Below, piece by piece: positions 52,944 to 61,880 of a stretch of DNA of 64,000 nt (positions are counted from its first letter, which is position 1; the number at the start of each line of letters is the position of its first letter). A program made the translations under genes and the position numbers. The notes beneath the pieces are model-generated. The model was not told the DNA's origin. It searched no databases and saw nothing but the letters and a program-made list of their open reading frames with translations. Source of the DNA: Variovorax sp. PAMC26660 (GTDB lineage Bacteria; Pseudomonadota; Gammaproteobacteria; Burkholderiales; Burkholderiaceae_C); assembly GCF_014302995.1 (NCBI RefSeq), contig NZ_CP060295.1:186001-250000 (forward strand), written 5' to 3'.

Positions 52944-54644
52944 CTACTTCTTCGCCCCGTTCTCGTCTTCCTGCAGTAGCCGCCACATCACCTTGCCGCT
53001 GCCGCTCTTGGGCAACGCATCGACAAACTGCACCTTGCGCGGGATCTTGTAGACCGCCATGTTCTCGCGGCACCAGTCGATGATCTGCTGCTCAGTGGTG
53101 TCCTTGTGCGTGGCGCGCAGCACCACCACGGCCTTGACCGATTCGCCGCGGTAGTCGTCCTTGGTCGAGATGACGCAGGCCTCCTGGATCGCGGGGTGGC
53201 GGAACATCAGCAGCTCGACCTCGGCCGGCCACACCTTGAAGCCGCTCGCGTTGATCATCCGCTTGAGGCGGTCGGTGATGAAGAAGTAGCCGTCCTCGTC
53301 CATGCGGCCCATGTCGCCCGAGCGGAAGAAGCGCTTGCCCTCGAACTCGACGAAGGCGGCGGCGGTCGCGTCGGGGCGCTTCCAGTAGCCCTGGAACACC
53401 TCGGGGCCGTGGATGATGATTTCGCCCGATTCACCGACCGGGAGTTCCTTCAACGTATCGGGGTCGACCACGCGCGCGTCGGTGCTCATGAACGGAATGC
53501 CCAGGCACTGCTGCTTGGGGTTGTCCGAAGGGTTGGTGTGCGAAGGCGCGGCGGTCTCGGTGAGGCCGTAGCCCTCCTGGTACTTCAGGCCGTACTGCTC
53601 GAACAGGCGCTGTGCCACGGCCTGCGGCATGGCCGCACCGCCACCGCCGATGTGGGTCATGCTCGACAGGTCGTAGCTCGCAAAATTGGGGCTGGCCATG
53701 AGGTCGATCACCATGGTCGGAATATTGGTCCAGCTCGTGACCTTCCAGCGCGAGATCAGCCGGCCCGCCACGTCGCGGTCCCAGCGCGGCATGATGACCA
53801 GCGTGGCCGCCGCAAGGATCGAGGTGTGCATCATGCTCACCACGCCCGTGATGTGGAACATGGGCACCACGGCCAGCACCACCGCCTCCGATGTCGCCTG
53901 GCCCCAGAGCTGGCCGGCCACGGCGTTGTGCATCAGGCTCGAATGGTGGTGCACGCAGCCCTTGGGCAGACCGGTGGTGCCGCTGGTGTAGGGCAGCAGC
54001 GCCATGTCGTTGGTGCCCACCACGTGCTCGGGCGGCGCATGGCCGGCGGCCAGCGCGTCGGTCCAGGCGATCACCTGGCCGTCGGCCAGGGCCGGCAGCG
54101 GATGGCGCTTGGTGAGCCAGTCGTTCCACGCGGGTGCCGGCGCGTCGTCGCCGGTCACGCCGGCGTCGAAGGCGTCGGTGAACTGGGTCACGATCATGTG
54201 CGTGAGCTGCTGGCTGGCCGGCAAGGCGTCGCTGGCCTTGGCGAGTTCGCCGGCCAGGTCGCCGGTGGTCAGGGCCACCCGGGCGTCGGGGTCGGTGATG
54301 TAGTGCTTCAGCTCCTCGGCCCGATTCATCGGGTTGACCGGCACCACCACGGCATTGGCCCGCAGGATCGCGAAATGCGCGATCACCAGTTGCGGGCAGT
54401 TCTGCATGTTCAGGATCACGCGGTCGCCGCGCTTCACGCCCAGCGCCTGCAGCGTGCCGGCCAGGCGCTCGGCCTGGGCAGCGAAATCGCGGTAGCTGAC
54501 CACGCGGCCAAAGAACACCAGCGCGGCCTTGTCCGGGTAGCGCGCGGCCGATGTAGCCAGGTTGTGCCACATCGAGGTGGCAGGCACGGTGATCGAATGC
54601 GGCAGGCGTTTGGGCCAGAACTTGTAATGCGGGCGTTGTTGCAT
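52944..54644 (-). CDS. Long-chain fatty acid--CoA ligase-like enzyme
   Basis: A 566-residue ANL-superfamily adenylate-forming enzyme. The P-loop is YTSGTTGLPKG, the A5 motif EGYGLTET, and the A8 hinge DGYFFITDRLKRMINASGFKVWP. The catalytic Lys is in PKSGSGKVMWR. It activates a fatty or aryl acid to its CoA ester. ATG 54644 is used because PHYKFWPKRLPHS starts the family core. The substrate length is not predictable. Confidence 0.93.
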   Translation of the reverse strand: MQQRPHYKFWPKRLPHSITVPATSMWHNLATSAARYPDKAALVFFGRVVSYRDFAAQAERLAGTLQALGVKRGDRVILNMQNCPQLVIAHFAILRANAVVVPVNPMNRAEELKHYITDPDARVALTTGDLAGELAKASDALPASQQLTHMIVTQFTDAFDAGVTGDDAPAPAWNDWLTKRHPLPALADGQVIAWTDALAAGHAPPEHVVGTNDMALLPYTSGTTGLPKGCVHHHSSLMHNAVAGQLWGQATSEAVVLAVVPMFHITGVVSMMHTSILAAATLVIMPRWDRDVAGRLISRWKVTSWTNIPTMVIDLMASPNFASYDLSSMTHIGGGGAAMPQAVAQRLFEQYGLKYQEGYGLTETAAPSHTNPSDNPKQQCLGIPFMSTDARVVDPDTLKELPVGESGEIIIHGPEVFQGYWKRPDATAAAFVEFEGKRFFRSGDMGRMDEDGYFFITDRLKRMINASGFKVWPAEVELLMFRHPAIQEACVISTKDDYRGESVKAVVVLRATHKDTTEQQIIDWCRENMAVYKIPRKVQFVDALPKSGSGKVMWRLLQEDENGAKK

Positions 54645-54825
54645 GGTGAGAACAGGCGGGGGAAAAGAGAAAAATTGGCGGCGCACCAGCGTAAGCCGCC
54701 CGGGGCCCCGCTCCCATCGGGGAAGCCCCCGGGGCGTCACCTTGGCGACGCCCATTTTTCGTACGCCAGGCATCGGCTATCGTGCAGACCCCGGGCCGCG
54801 CGCCCGCAGCCTGGTCCTGTTTGTC

Positions 54826-55377
54826 ATGCTCGAGCCCATCCGAAAAGCACTCCGACGACGATTCATCCTCTTCGGTGCCGCGCTGGCCGCGTCGGGCTGC
54901 GCGCTGGCCTCCCGGTTCGGACCGCAGGACCCGCCGGCGGACTCGCAGCCCAAGGAGCCGCCGACGTGGTTCATGGCCGACTGCTCGCTCGGCACCGAAG
55001 ACGTGGTCCCGCCCCACGCCGGCAAAGGCGGCGGCTCGATGTTCGGAACACTGACGCTGGCCACCGGCCGCTTCACGTGGCGCGTGAACTACGCGCGCCT
55101 GAGCGGGCCGGCCACGCTCGCGGGCGTTTATGGCCCTGCCGCCAAGGGCAGCAACGGTCCGCTGGTGGTCCGGTTGCCGCCGCACAGCGAAGGCGTGCAA
55201 CACAACACGGGCCCCGACGCCGGCTACGAGCTGACCGGGACGAGCACGTTGACGCAGGCCCAGATGGACGACCTCATGGCCGGCCTCTGGTACGTCAGCG
55301 TATCGACCCGCGATTGGCCGGCAGGCGAAGTCCGGGGACAGATGAAGCGCAGCACTGCCGGCGTGCACGGCGGCTGA
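54826..55377 (+). CDS. CHRD-domain lipoprotein
   Basis: A 183-residue protein. The N-terminus has a basic stretch (RKALRRRFILFGAALAASGCALA), with Cys in the lipobox-like AASGC. The rest is a CHRD domain: FTWRVNYARLSGPATLAGVYGPA, TLTQAQMDDLMAGLWYVSVST and the ending PAGEVRGQMK. CHRD domains are beta-sheet modules of unknown role. The gene is divergent from the acyl-CoA ligase gene. Confidence 0.85.
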   Translation: MLEPIRKALRRRFILFGAALAASGCALASRFGPQDPPADSQPKEPPTWFMADCSLGTEDVVPPHAGKGGGSMFGTLTLATGRFTWRVNYARLSGPATLAGVYGPAAKGSNGPLVVRLPPHSEGVQHNTGPDAGYELTGTSTLTQAQMDDLMAGLWYVSVSTRDWPAGEVRGQMKRSTAGVHGG

Positions 55378-55488
55378 CATCGGCCAGGGGCGCGGCGCTG
55401 GCGGCACCGCCGCGCGCGATGCGCCCTGCGACTACAGACAGGCGCGATTTTCGGAGCGATACCTGCGGTTTTTCAAAAAGGAAACTCC

Positions 55489-55929
55489 ATGGCCGCAGAC
55501 AAGCACGCAAGCGTTCACTGGGAAGGTGCCGGCAAGACCGGCAAAGGCCAGGTCAGCACCGAGACCGGCGCCCTCAAGGACTACCCCTACGGCTTCGCGA
55601 GCCGTTTCGAGGACGACAAGCGCGGCACCAACCCCGAGGAAATCGTCGGCGCGGCCCATGCGGCCTGCTTCACGATGGCCTTTGCATTCGCGCTCGAAAA
55701 AGAAGGCCTGGCCGCCACGAAGATCGACACCCGGGCGGCCGTGCGGCTGGCCAGGGATGGTGACGGCTTCAAGATCGACCGCATCGCGCTGGAGCTTGAT
55801 GCGAGCGTGCCGAACCTCGACGAGGCGAAGTTCCAGCAGATCGCAGCCGCCGCCAAGGCCGGTTGCCCGCTGTCGAAAGCGCTGGCGAGCGTGCCCGAGA
55901 TCACGCTGAAGGCCACGCTGGCCGGCTGA
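55489..55929 (+). CDS. OsmC-family peroxiredoxin
   Basis: A 146-residue thiol peroxidase of the OsmC type. The paired active cysteines are Cys60 (AACFTM) and Cys126 (AGCPLSK). Arg39 and Glu51 complete the site. It reduces organic peroxides. The start MAADKHASVHWEGAGKTG and the segment TGALKDYPYGFASRFED are typical of OsmC rather than Ohr. GGAAA lies before the ATG. Confidence 0.93.
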   Translation: MAADKHASVHWEGAGKTGKGQVSTETGALKDYPYGFASRFEDDKRGTNPEEIVGAAHAACFTMAFAFALEKEGLAATKIDTRAAVRLARDGDGFKIDRIALELDASVPNLDEAKFQQIAAAAKAGCPLSKALASVPEITLKATLAG

Positions 55930-56108
55930 TCGCCCGCACTGGCTGCTCGCGGTCGAGCAGCCCGGGTGCATGGCATCGGGGGTTTGTCCGGGGTGGCGAT
56001 TGCCAACAACGGACAGTCTTGCTGCAAGGGGGTGCCGATAGTACGCAGGCAACCCGGGTCGACGCATTCGCGGCGACCCGATGTCCCCTGTCACATGGAG
56101 CACCCCCG

Positions 56109-56615
56109 ATGAAAGAACAGACCGAACTTCAAGCCCGCCGCGAGCGCCTCGTCCTCGACCATTTCGCCGACGAGACCCGGCAGGATTTCGACGCCGTGCT
56201 CGGCACCTTCCCGCATCCGCACTACGAGTTGATTCCGAGCGGCGAGGTGCACGACGGCATCGCCGATGTGCGCCAGTACTACACCGACACGCGCCGCGCC
56301 TTCCCCGACCAGCGGCACGAGATCATCCAGCTTCGGCATGCCGACGATTCGGTGATCGTCGAGTTCTGGCTGCTCGGCACGCACCGTGGTCCGCTCAAGG
56401 GACTGCCACCGACGGGCAACAGCTTCCGCTGCCGCATGAACGCCTTCTTCATCTTCGAGGGCGACAGGCTGGTTTGCGAACGGGTGTATTTCGACACGCT
56501 GACGATGCTGCGGCAACTGCTGGTGGGCGTGCCGGCAGAGGCAGTGGGCCCACTGGTCGCCGGGCTGCTCAGCCAGCCGGCGGCGGCGCCCAAGCCAGAG
56601 ACCGCTGCTGCATGA
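56109..56615 (+). CDS. SnoaL-like/ester-cyclase-type protein
   Basis: A 168-residue NTF2-fold protein. LVLDHFADETRQDFDAVLGTFPHPHYELIPSGEVHDG and GLPPTGNSFRCRMNAFFIFEGDRLVCERVYFD are typical SnoaL stretches. It might process a product of the following SDR. Its stop overlaps the SDR start in ATGA, which suggests one pathway. The 180 bases upstream hold nothing that I can identify. Confidence 0.82.
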   Translation: MKEQTELQARRERLVLDHFADETRQDFDAVLGTFPHPHYELIPSGEVHDGIADVRQYYTDTRRAFPDQRHEIIQLRHADDSVIVEFWLLGTHRGPLKGLPPTGNSFRCRMNAFFIFEGDRLVCERVYFDTLTMLRQLLVGVPAEAVGPLVAGLLSQPAAAPKPETAAA

Positions 56616-57391
56616 CCACGATCGCACACGGCCGGCCCCTCGAAGGCCGCCATGCGATCGTGACTGGCGGTGCACGCGGCATCGGCCTGGCCATCGCGCG
56701 GCGGTATCTCGCGGCCGGCGCGAGCGTCGCGCTGTGGGACGTGGAAGCCGCAGCGCTGGCCGATGCGGTGCAACAGCTTGCACCGCTCGGCACGGCAATC
56801 TCGGCGCTGGTCGATGTGCGCGACGAAGACCAGGTTGCCCGCGGGGCCTCGCAGGCACAGGAGAACTTCGGCCGCATCGACATCCTCGTCAACAACGCGG
56901 GCGTGCTCGGGCCGACGGTGACCGCCTGGGAGCACACGCCCGCGCAATGGCGCCAGGTGCTCGACATCAACCTCACGGGCGCGTGGCTGTGCTGCCGCGC
57001 GGTCGTGCCGGTGATGCTGGCGCAGCAGCAACGCGGGCGCATCGTCAACATCGCCTCGGTCGCGGGCAAGGAAGGCAATGGCTTCAACGCCGCGTACTCG
57101 GCCTCCAAGGCGGGGTTGATCGCGCTGACCAAATCGCTGGGCAAGGAGCTGGCCGCGTCCGGCGTGCTTGTGAACTGCATCACGCCATCGGCGGCTGACA
57201 CCGCAGTGTTCGCAGGCGTTCCTGCCGAGCACCGCGAGCAACTGCGCAGCGCCCTGCTTGCGCGTGTGCCGATGGGGCGCTTTGTCGAGGTCGACGAAGT
57301 GGCTGCGATGGCAGCCTGGCTGGCGTCGGACGACTGCTCTTTCAGTACTGGGGCGGTGTTCGATATTTCTGGTGGGCGTTCGATGTATTGA
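56612..57391 (+). CDS. SDR oxidoreductase (FabG-like)
   Basis: A 259-residue classical short-chain dehydrogenase. The cofactor motif is TGGARGIG, the conserved NNAG lies in LVNNAGVL, and the active site is Ser (IASVAG) plus Tyr-x3-Lys in AAYSASKAG. The glycine-rich tail ends FDISGGRSMY. It probably acts with the SnoaL protein. The ATG is in an ATGA overlap with the SnoaL stop. Confidence 0.92.
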   Translation: MTTIAHGRPLEGRHAIVTGGARGIGLAIARRYLAAGASVALWDVEAAALADAVQQLAPLGTAISALVDVRDEDQVARGASQAQENFGRIDILVNNAGVLGPTVTAWEHTPAQWRQVLDINLTGAWLCCRAVVPVMLAQQQRGRIVNIASVAGKEGNGFNAAYSASKAGLIALTKSLGKELAASGVLVNCITPSAADTAVFAGVPAEHREQLRSALLARVPMGRFVEVDEVAAMAAWLASDDCSFSTGAVFDISGGRSMY

Positions 57392-57428
57392 GTTTTTCTC
57401 TGTACTGGTACGGGTTCATTCGGGGCGG

Positions 57429-57637
57429 GTGCGAATGACGCCAGGTGCTCCCCTCCGCGAATGTCCCCCGCTTCGCTCCTCCTTTATTTCGCTGCGGGGA
57501 GCACCTGGCGTCATTCGCACATGGGCAGGCTGCTGGTGATCGTCGATCAACGACCGCTCTGAGCGCTCACGTCGATACGGGGCTCTTTTTCGCGAAATAA
57601 AGGAGGAGCGAAGCGGGGGACATTCGCGAAAAAGAGC
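57429..57637. repeat. Paired hairpins with mutually complementary loops
   Basis: A noncoding cluster between the SDR and MBL genes. Hairpin A has perfect 25-base arms at 57429-57453 and 57496-57520 around a 42-base loop. Hairpin B has perfect 15-base arms at 57582-57596 and 57623-57637 around a 26-base loop. A perfect 37-base inverted pair (57456-57492 with 57592-57628) places complementary sequence inside both loops. Bases 57392-57428 and 57638-57737 hold nothing else that I recognise. Function unknown. Confidence 0.85.
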
Positions 57638-57737
57638 ACCGTGTCGGCGTGAGCGTCGCCCTGAACAGCAGCAGCAGCGCTCAACCCACACAAACACGAC
57701 GAATCGAAAAGCAAGTTTTCATCTCCAGGAGACGCAC

Positions 57738-58811
57738 ATGACCCGAGACCCCGAACCGACCGGCTTCGCACAGCTCACACAATTCGACGGCGCACGCAAC
57801 GCCGCCATGCCGCAAGACCGCCTGCGCGCCATCCGCCACGGCGCCGAAGCCCTGCGCGAACAACTGCTCGCCGGGCCGCCCGTGCGCTTTGCACGCAGCT
57901 TCAACCTGCTGCGCATTCCGTATCCCGCATGGTTCGCCTTCACCGGCGTGTACTCGCAGCAGTTGCTCAAGCCGCACATGGTCCACCTGCTCGCACGCAC
58001 CACGCTGGTCCAGTACGACGACTTCGAAGGCCGGCTGCGCACCCTGCTCTTCACGCCTGCCGATTTCGAGGCGGGCAACGCAACGCCCTACTTCAAGCGC
58101 CTGAGCGACCAGACGCCGAAGTTCCTGCACAAGGCCATCGCACCGGTCTACCAGACCGTGCTGCAGGCGCTGCAAAGCTGCGGCGTGTCGCCCGCGCAGA
58201 TCGACTACATCACCTACGACCACCTGCACACACAGGACGTGCGCCGCTGGCTCGGCAGCGCGGATGCGCCGGGGCTGCTGCCGAACGCCAGGCTGCTGGT
58301 GCATCGCCAGGAACTCGCGAACGTGCACGGCCTGCTGCCGGTGCAGGCCGAGTGGTATTGCCCGCATGGGCTGGACGACATACCCGCCACGCGCATCGTC
58401 GCCTTCGACGGCAGCATCCAGCTGGGCCACGGCCTCGCACTGGTTCACACACCAGGCCATACCGAAGGCAACCATTCGCTGGTCTACCGCACCGACGACG
58501 GCCTGCGCGTGAGCAGCGAGAACGGCGTGGCGGCCGACAGTTGGGCACCGCTGCAGTCGCGCCACAACGGCATCCGCCGCTATGCACAGGCCACGGGCGC
58601 GGAGGTGATTCTCAACGGCAACACGCAAGAGAGCAGCAACGACCAGTACCTGTCGATGGTGCTGGAGAAAACGCTGGCCGGTACTTCGTCCCTGCACGGC
58701 TTCAGCAACGTCGTGCCGTCGGCCGAATGCTCGCCGCACTGGCTGTTTCCGGGCGCGCCGGCCAGCTACCTTTGGGGCGAAACGAGCTTCGGCACCCCGG
58801 TGCGCGCCTGA
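57738..58811 (+). CDS. MBL-fold metallohydrolase
   Basis: A 357-residue metallo-beta-lactamase-fold hydrolase. The first metal motif is DHLHTQD (a variant of HxHxD) and the second is HTPGHTEGNH. The N-terminal 150 residues are a helical extension not typical of small MBL enzymes. The AGGAG site lies 7 bases before the ATG. It is 33 bases upstream of an ACS-type MFS gene, so the two may handle the same organic acid or ester. The substrate is unknown. Confidence 0.82.
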   Translation: MTRDPEPTGFAQLTQFDGARNAAMPQDRLRAIRHGAEALREQLLAGPPVRFARSFNLLRIPYPAWFAFTGVYSQQLLKPHMVHLLARTTLVQYDDFEGRLRTLLFTPADFEAGNATPYFKRLSDQTPKFLHKAIAPVYQTVLQALQSCGVSPAQIDYITYDHLHTQDVRRWLGSADAPGLLPNARLLVHRQELANVHGLLPVQAEWYCPHGLDDIPATRIVAFDGSIQLGHGLALVHTPGHTEGNHSLVYRTDDGLRVSSENGVAADSWAPLQSRHNGIRRYAQATGAEVILNGNTQESSNDQYLSMVLEKTLAGTSSLHGFSNVVPSAECSPHWLFPGAPASYLWGETSFGTPVRA

Positions 58812-58844
58812 CGCACCGTCGAAAAAAACAAAGAGAGACATACG

Positions 58845-60185
58845 ATGAACACCGCCACCCTCGATGCCGCCGATGCGCGCACGCCCGCGTCTGCCGATGC
58901 CAGCGCGCGCGACGACGCTGCCCTGTTCCGCAAGATCACCTGGCGCCTGATGCCGCTGCTGTGCGCCTGCTACGTGCTGAACTATCTGGACCGCACCAAC
59001 GTCGGCTATGCGCAGTTGCAGATGAAAGACCAGCTGGGCTTCAGCGATGCGGTGTTCGGACTGGGCGCGGGCATCTTCTTCATCGGCTATGCGGTGTTCG
59101 AGATTCCGAGCAACCTGATGCTCGCGAAGATCGGCGTGCGCGCCACCTTGCTGCGCATCATGGGCCTGTGGGGGCTGGCGTCGGCGGCGATGGTGTTCGC
59201 CACCACGCCCACGCAGTTCTATGTGCTGCGCTTCCTGATCGGCGTGTTCGAGGCAGGCTTCGCGCCCGGCGTGCTGTTCTACCTGACGCTCTGGTTCCCG
59301 TCGCACCGCCGGGCGCAGGCCACCGCGCTGTTCTTCATGGCCTTCGGCGCGGCGCCCATCGTGGCGGGGCCGATCGCCGGGCTCACCATGACCTACCTCG
59401 ATGGCGTGCTGGCGCTGCGGGGTTGGCAGTGGCTGTTCTTGCTCGAAGGCCTGCCGAGCGTGTTGCTGGGCATCGCGGCCTTCCGCTACCTGTCGAACAA
59501 CCCGGCGCAGGCACCGTGGCTTTCCGCGCCCGAGAAAGAGCGCGTGGCGCATCTGCTGGCCGAAGACCAGGCCGTGCACGGCGCTGCCGAGCGCCACACC
59601 TTTGGAGCGGCGATGCGCGATGGGCGCGTGTGGCTCATCGGCTTCATGTCTTTCCTGATCATCCTGGGCATCTACGCGCTGTCTTTCTGGCAGCCCACGA
59701 TCCTGAAATCGATGGGGCTGAGCGTGCTGCAGATCGGTTTCTATTCGGTCATTCCCGCGGTTGCGGGCATCGCGGCCAACATCGTCGTCGGGCGGCATTC
59801 CGACCGGCACAAGGAACGGCGCTGGCACTTCGCGCTGGGTGCGCTCGTGGGCGCGGCCGGCCTGGCGCTGACCACGATGTTCATGCACAACCCCTTCGCC
59901 GCCGTGCTGTGCCTGGCGTTGGCGGCAATGGGAATTTCGAGCGCGTTCACTGTGCTCTGGTCGATTCCCGGCAGCTTCATGTCCAGGCGCGCAGCGGCCG
60001 CGGGCATCGCGCTCATCAGCACCATCGGCGGCAGCGCGGGGCTGGTGGCGCCGATGATGGTCGGCGCCCTCAAGACCGCGACGGGCGGGTTCACGGCGAG
60101 CCTGTACATCCTGAGCGGTGCGCTGGTGCTGTCGGCGCTGCTCATGCTGCTGGCGCTACCGCGCAGCGCGCTCGGCAAGCGGTAG
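58845..60185 (+). CDS. ACS-family MFS transporter (organic anion)
   Basis: A 446-residue transporter of the anion:cation symporter type with about twelve hydrophobic segments. The start (FRKITWRLMPLLCACYVLNYLDRTNVGYAQ) and the KMGLSVLQIGFYSVIP stretch are typical of tartrate/phthalate/hexuronate-like permeases. It probably imports an aromatic or sugar acid. It lies 33 bases after the MBL-fold gene, so the two form a likely operon. RBS is AGAGAGA. Confidence 0.9.
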   Translation: MNTATLDAADARTPASADASARDDAALFRKITWRLMPLLCACYVLNYLDRTNVGYAQLQMKDQLGFSDAVFGLGAGIFFIGYAVFEIPSNLMLAKIGVRATLLRIMGLWGLASAAMVFATTPTQFYVLRFLIGVFEAGFAPGVLFYLTLWFPSHRRAQATALFFMAFGAAPIVAGPIAGLTMTYLDGVLALRGWQWLFLLEGLPSVLLGIAAFRYLSNNPAQAPWLSAPEKERVAHLLAEDQAVHGAAERHTFGAAMRDGRVWLIGFMSFLIILGIYALSFWQPTILKSMGLSVLQIGFYSVIPAVAGIAANIVVGRHSDRHKERRWHFALGALVGAAGLALTTMFMHNPFAAVLCLALAAMGISSAFTVLWSIPGSFMSRRAAAAGIALISTIGGSAGLVAPMMVGALKTATGGFTASLYILSGALVLSALLMLLALPRSALGKR

Positions 60186-60294
60186 CGCGCACCAGCCGCG
60201 CCCCGGAACGGCGGGTGCGGGCACCGGCCGAGGCCCATTTCGGTGCACACGCCTTGCATACCAGTTGGCACAGAAGCTGCTGATATGCAGGCCT

Positions 60295-61068
60295 ATGGCC
60301 ATTTCCGCATCCGAAATCAGTGCACGCATCGTCGAAGCGGTGATGGCGCAGAAGCTCGCACCCGGTTCGCGCCTGGGCGAGCAGCAGCTGGCCATGCTGT
60401 TCGACTGCAGCCGCACCATCGTGCGCGAAGCCCTCACCCGGCTGGCGGCGCGCGGCATCGTCACGGTGAGCGCACGGCGTGGCTGGTTCGTCATCGAGCC
60501 TTCGCAGGACGAGGCGCGCGAAGCCTTCGAGGCGCGTCGCGTGATCGAGCTGGGCCTGATCCGCAGCACCGGCCGCATCGACAAGGCCGCGCTGCGCCAA
60601 CTGAAGGCGCACCTGCAGCGTGAAAAAGCTGCACTGAAAGAAAGCGACGTCGGTAACCGCAGCTTTCTGCTGGGCGATTTCCACGTGTGCCTGGCCGAAT
60701 GCCTGGGCAACACGCTGCTGGCCGACACGCTGCGCGACTTCACGGCGCGCACCACGCTGATCGCCATGCTCTACCAATCCACGCACGACGCCGTGCAGTC
60801 GTGCGAAGACCACGTGCAGATCGTTGCGGCGCTGGAGCGTGGCGACCACGCCGTCGCCGAGGCGCTGATGGCCGAGCACATCGGCACGGTGCAATCGGCG
60901 CTGCGCGTGCAGGCGCCCAGCGATCCGCTCGCGCAACTGCGCGACGCGCTGGCACCGCTTCACAACACCAACGCCGTCGCCCCTGCCAAACCCAGGCGTC
61001 GCAAGGCCGCCGCGCCCTCCCCCGACGACACCACAGATTCTTCGACTTACCTAGGAGCCCTGCTATGA
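60295..61068 (+). CDS. GntR (FadR/FCD) family regulator
   Basis: A 257-residue regulator. The winged helix is (APGSRLGEQQLAMLFDCSRTIVREALTRLAARGIV) followed by a helical FCD ligand domain (EAREAFEARRVIELGLIR; FLLGDFHVCLAECLGN). It is likely to control the ABC importer genes, which begin in an ATGA overlap at its stop. A TGCATA-N23-TATGCA inverted repeat lies at 60255-60289 just upstream and may be its operator. Confidence 0.9.
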   Translation: MAISASEISARIVEAVMAQKLAPGSRLGEQQLAMLFDCSRTIVREALTRLAARGIVTVSARRGWFVIEPSQDEAREAFEARRVIELGLIRSTGRIDKAALRQLKAHLQREKAALKESDVGNRSFLLGDFHVCLAECLGNTLLADTLRDFTARTTLIAMLYQSTHDAVQSCEDHVQIVAALERGDHAVAEALMAEHIGTVQSALRVQAPSDPLAQLRDALAPLHNTNAVAPAKPRRRKAAAPSPDDTTDSSTYLGALL

Positions 61069-61865
61069 ACTTCTCTTCCTCCAAACGCCACCTCTCGCTC
61101 GCGCTGGTGTCCGTCGCCATGCTGGCGGCCGCCGGTGCCGCCCAGGCCCAGAACGCCCTGGACAACGTGCTCAAGGCCAAGACCATCAAGATCGCGGTGC
61201 CGACCGACTACCCGCCGTACGGTTCGGTCGACAAGAACATGAAGCCCCAGGGCCTGGACGTCGAGATGGCCGAGCTGATCGCCGCCAAGCTCGGCGTGAA
61301 GATCGAGCTGGTGCCCGTGACCAGCGCCAACCGCATCCCGTACCTCCAGACGCGCAAGGCCGACCTCGTGATCTCCACGCTCGGCAAGAACCCCGAGCGC
61401 GAGAAGGTGATCGACTTCTCTTCGGCCTACGCGCCCTTCTTCCAGGCCGTGTTCGCGGCCAAGAGCCTGAGCATCAAGACCTTCGCCGACATGGGCGGCA
61501 AGAGCGTGGCCGTGACGCGCGGCGCGATGGAAGACCAGGAACTCGCCAAGGTCGCGCCCACCAGCGTGGACTTCAAACGCTTCGAGGACAACAACGCCAC
61601 CATTGCCGCCTTCGTCTCGGGCCAGACGCAGACGCTGGCCGCCAGCGCCGCCGTGGCGGGCGACATGATGGTGAAGAACCCGCAGCTCAATGCCGAATAC
61701 AAGCTGCTGCTGAAAGACAGCCCCTGCTTCGTCGGCATCGCCAAGGGCGAAGACAAGCTCAAGGCCAAGGTCAACGAGATCATCGCCGCCGCGCGCAAGG
61801 ACGGCACGATCGATGCCATGTCCAAGAAGTGGCTCGGCCGTCCGGCCGGCGACCTGCCCGTTTAA
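61065..61865 (+). CDS. Polar amino-acid ABC transporter binding protein
   Basis: A 266-residue periplasmic binding protein. A signal peptide (LSLALVSVAMLAAAGAAQA) is followed by TIKIAVPTDYPPYGSVDKNM and the family motif VPVTSANRIPYLQTRKADLVIS. It is of the polar amino-acid (PAAT) type, and the ligand might be an acidic or basic amino acid or an opine-like compound. It starts in ATGA with the GntR gene. Confidence 0.93.
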   Translation: MNFSSSKRHLSLALVSVAMLAAAGAAQAQNALDNVLKAKTIKIAVPTDYPPYGSVDKNMKPQGLDVEMAELIAAKLGVKIELVPVTSANRIPYLQTRKADLVISTLGKNPEREKVIDFSSAYAPFFQAVFAAKSLSIKTFADMGGKSVAVTRGAMEDQELAKVAPTSVDFKRFEDNNATIAAFVSGQTQTLAASAAVAGDMMVKNPQLNAEYKLLLKDSPCFVGIAKGEDKLKAKVNEIIAAARKDGTIDAMSKKWLGRPAGDLPV

Positions 61866-61880
61866 ACGACCGACGCGGCC

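Noticed and set aside
53106..55763. An 885-codon plus-strand open frame over the acyl-CoA ligase gene.
   Set aside because: The opposite strand holds a full adenylate-forming enzyme with all motifs; the frame has no recognisable domain.
57681..59888. A 735-codon minus-strand open frame over the MBL and ACS genes.
   Set aside because: Antisense to two genes with clear metal and transporter motifs; no family signal.
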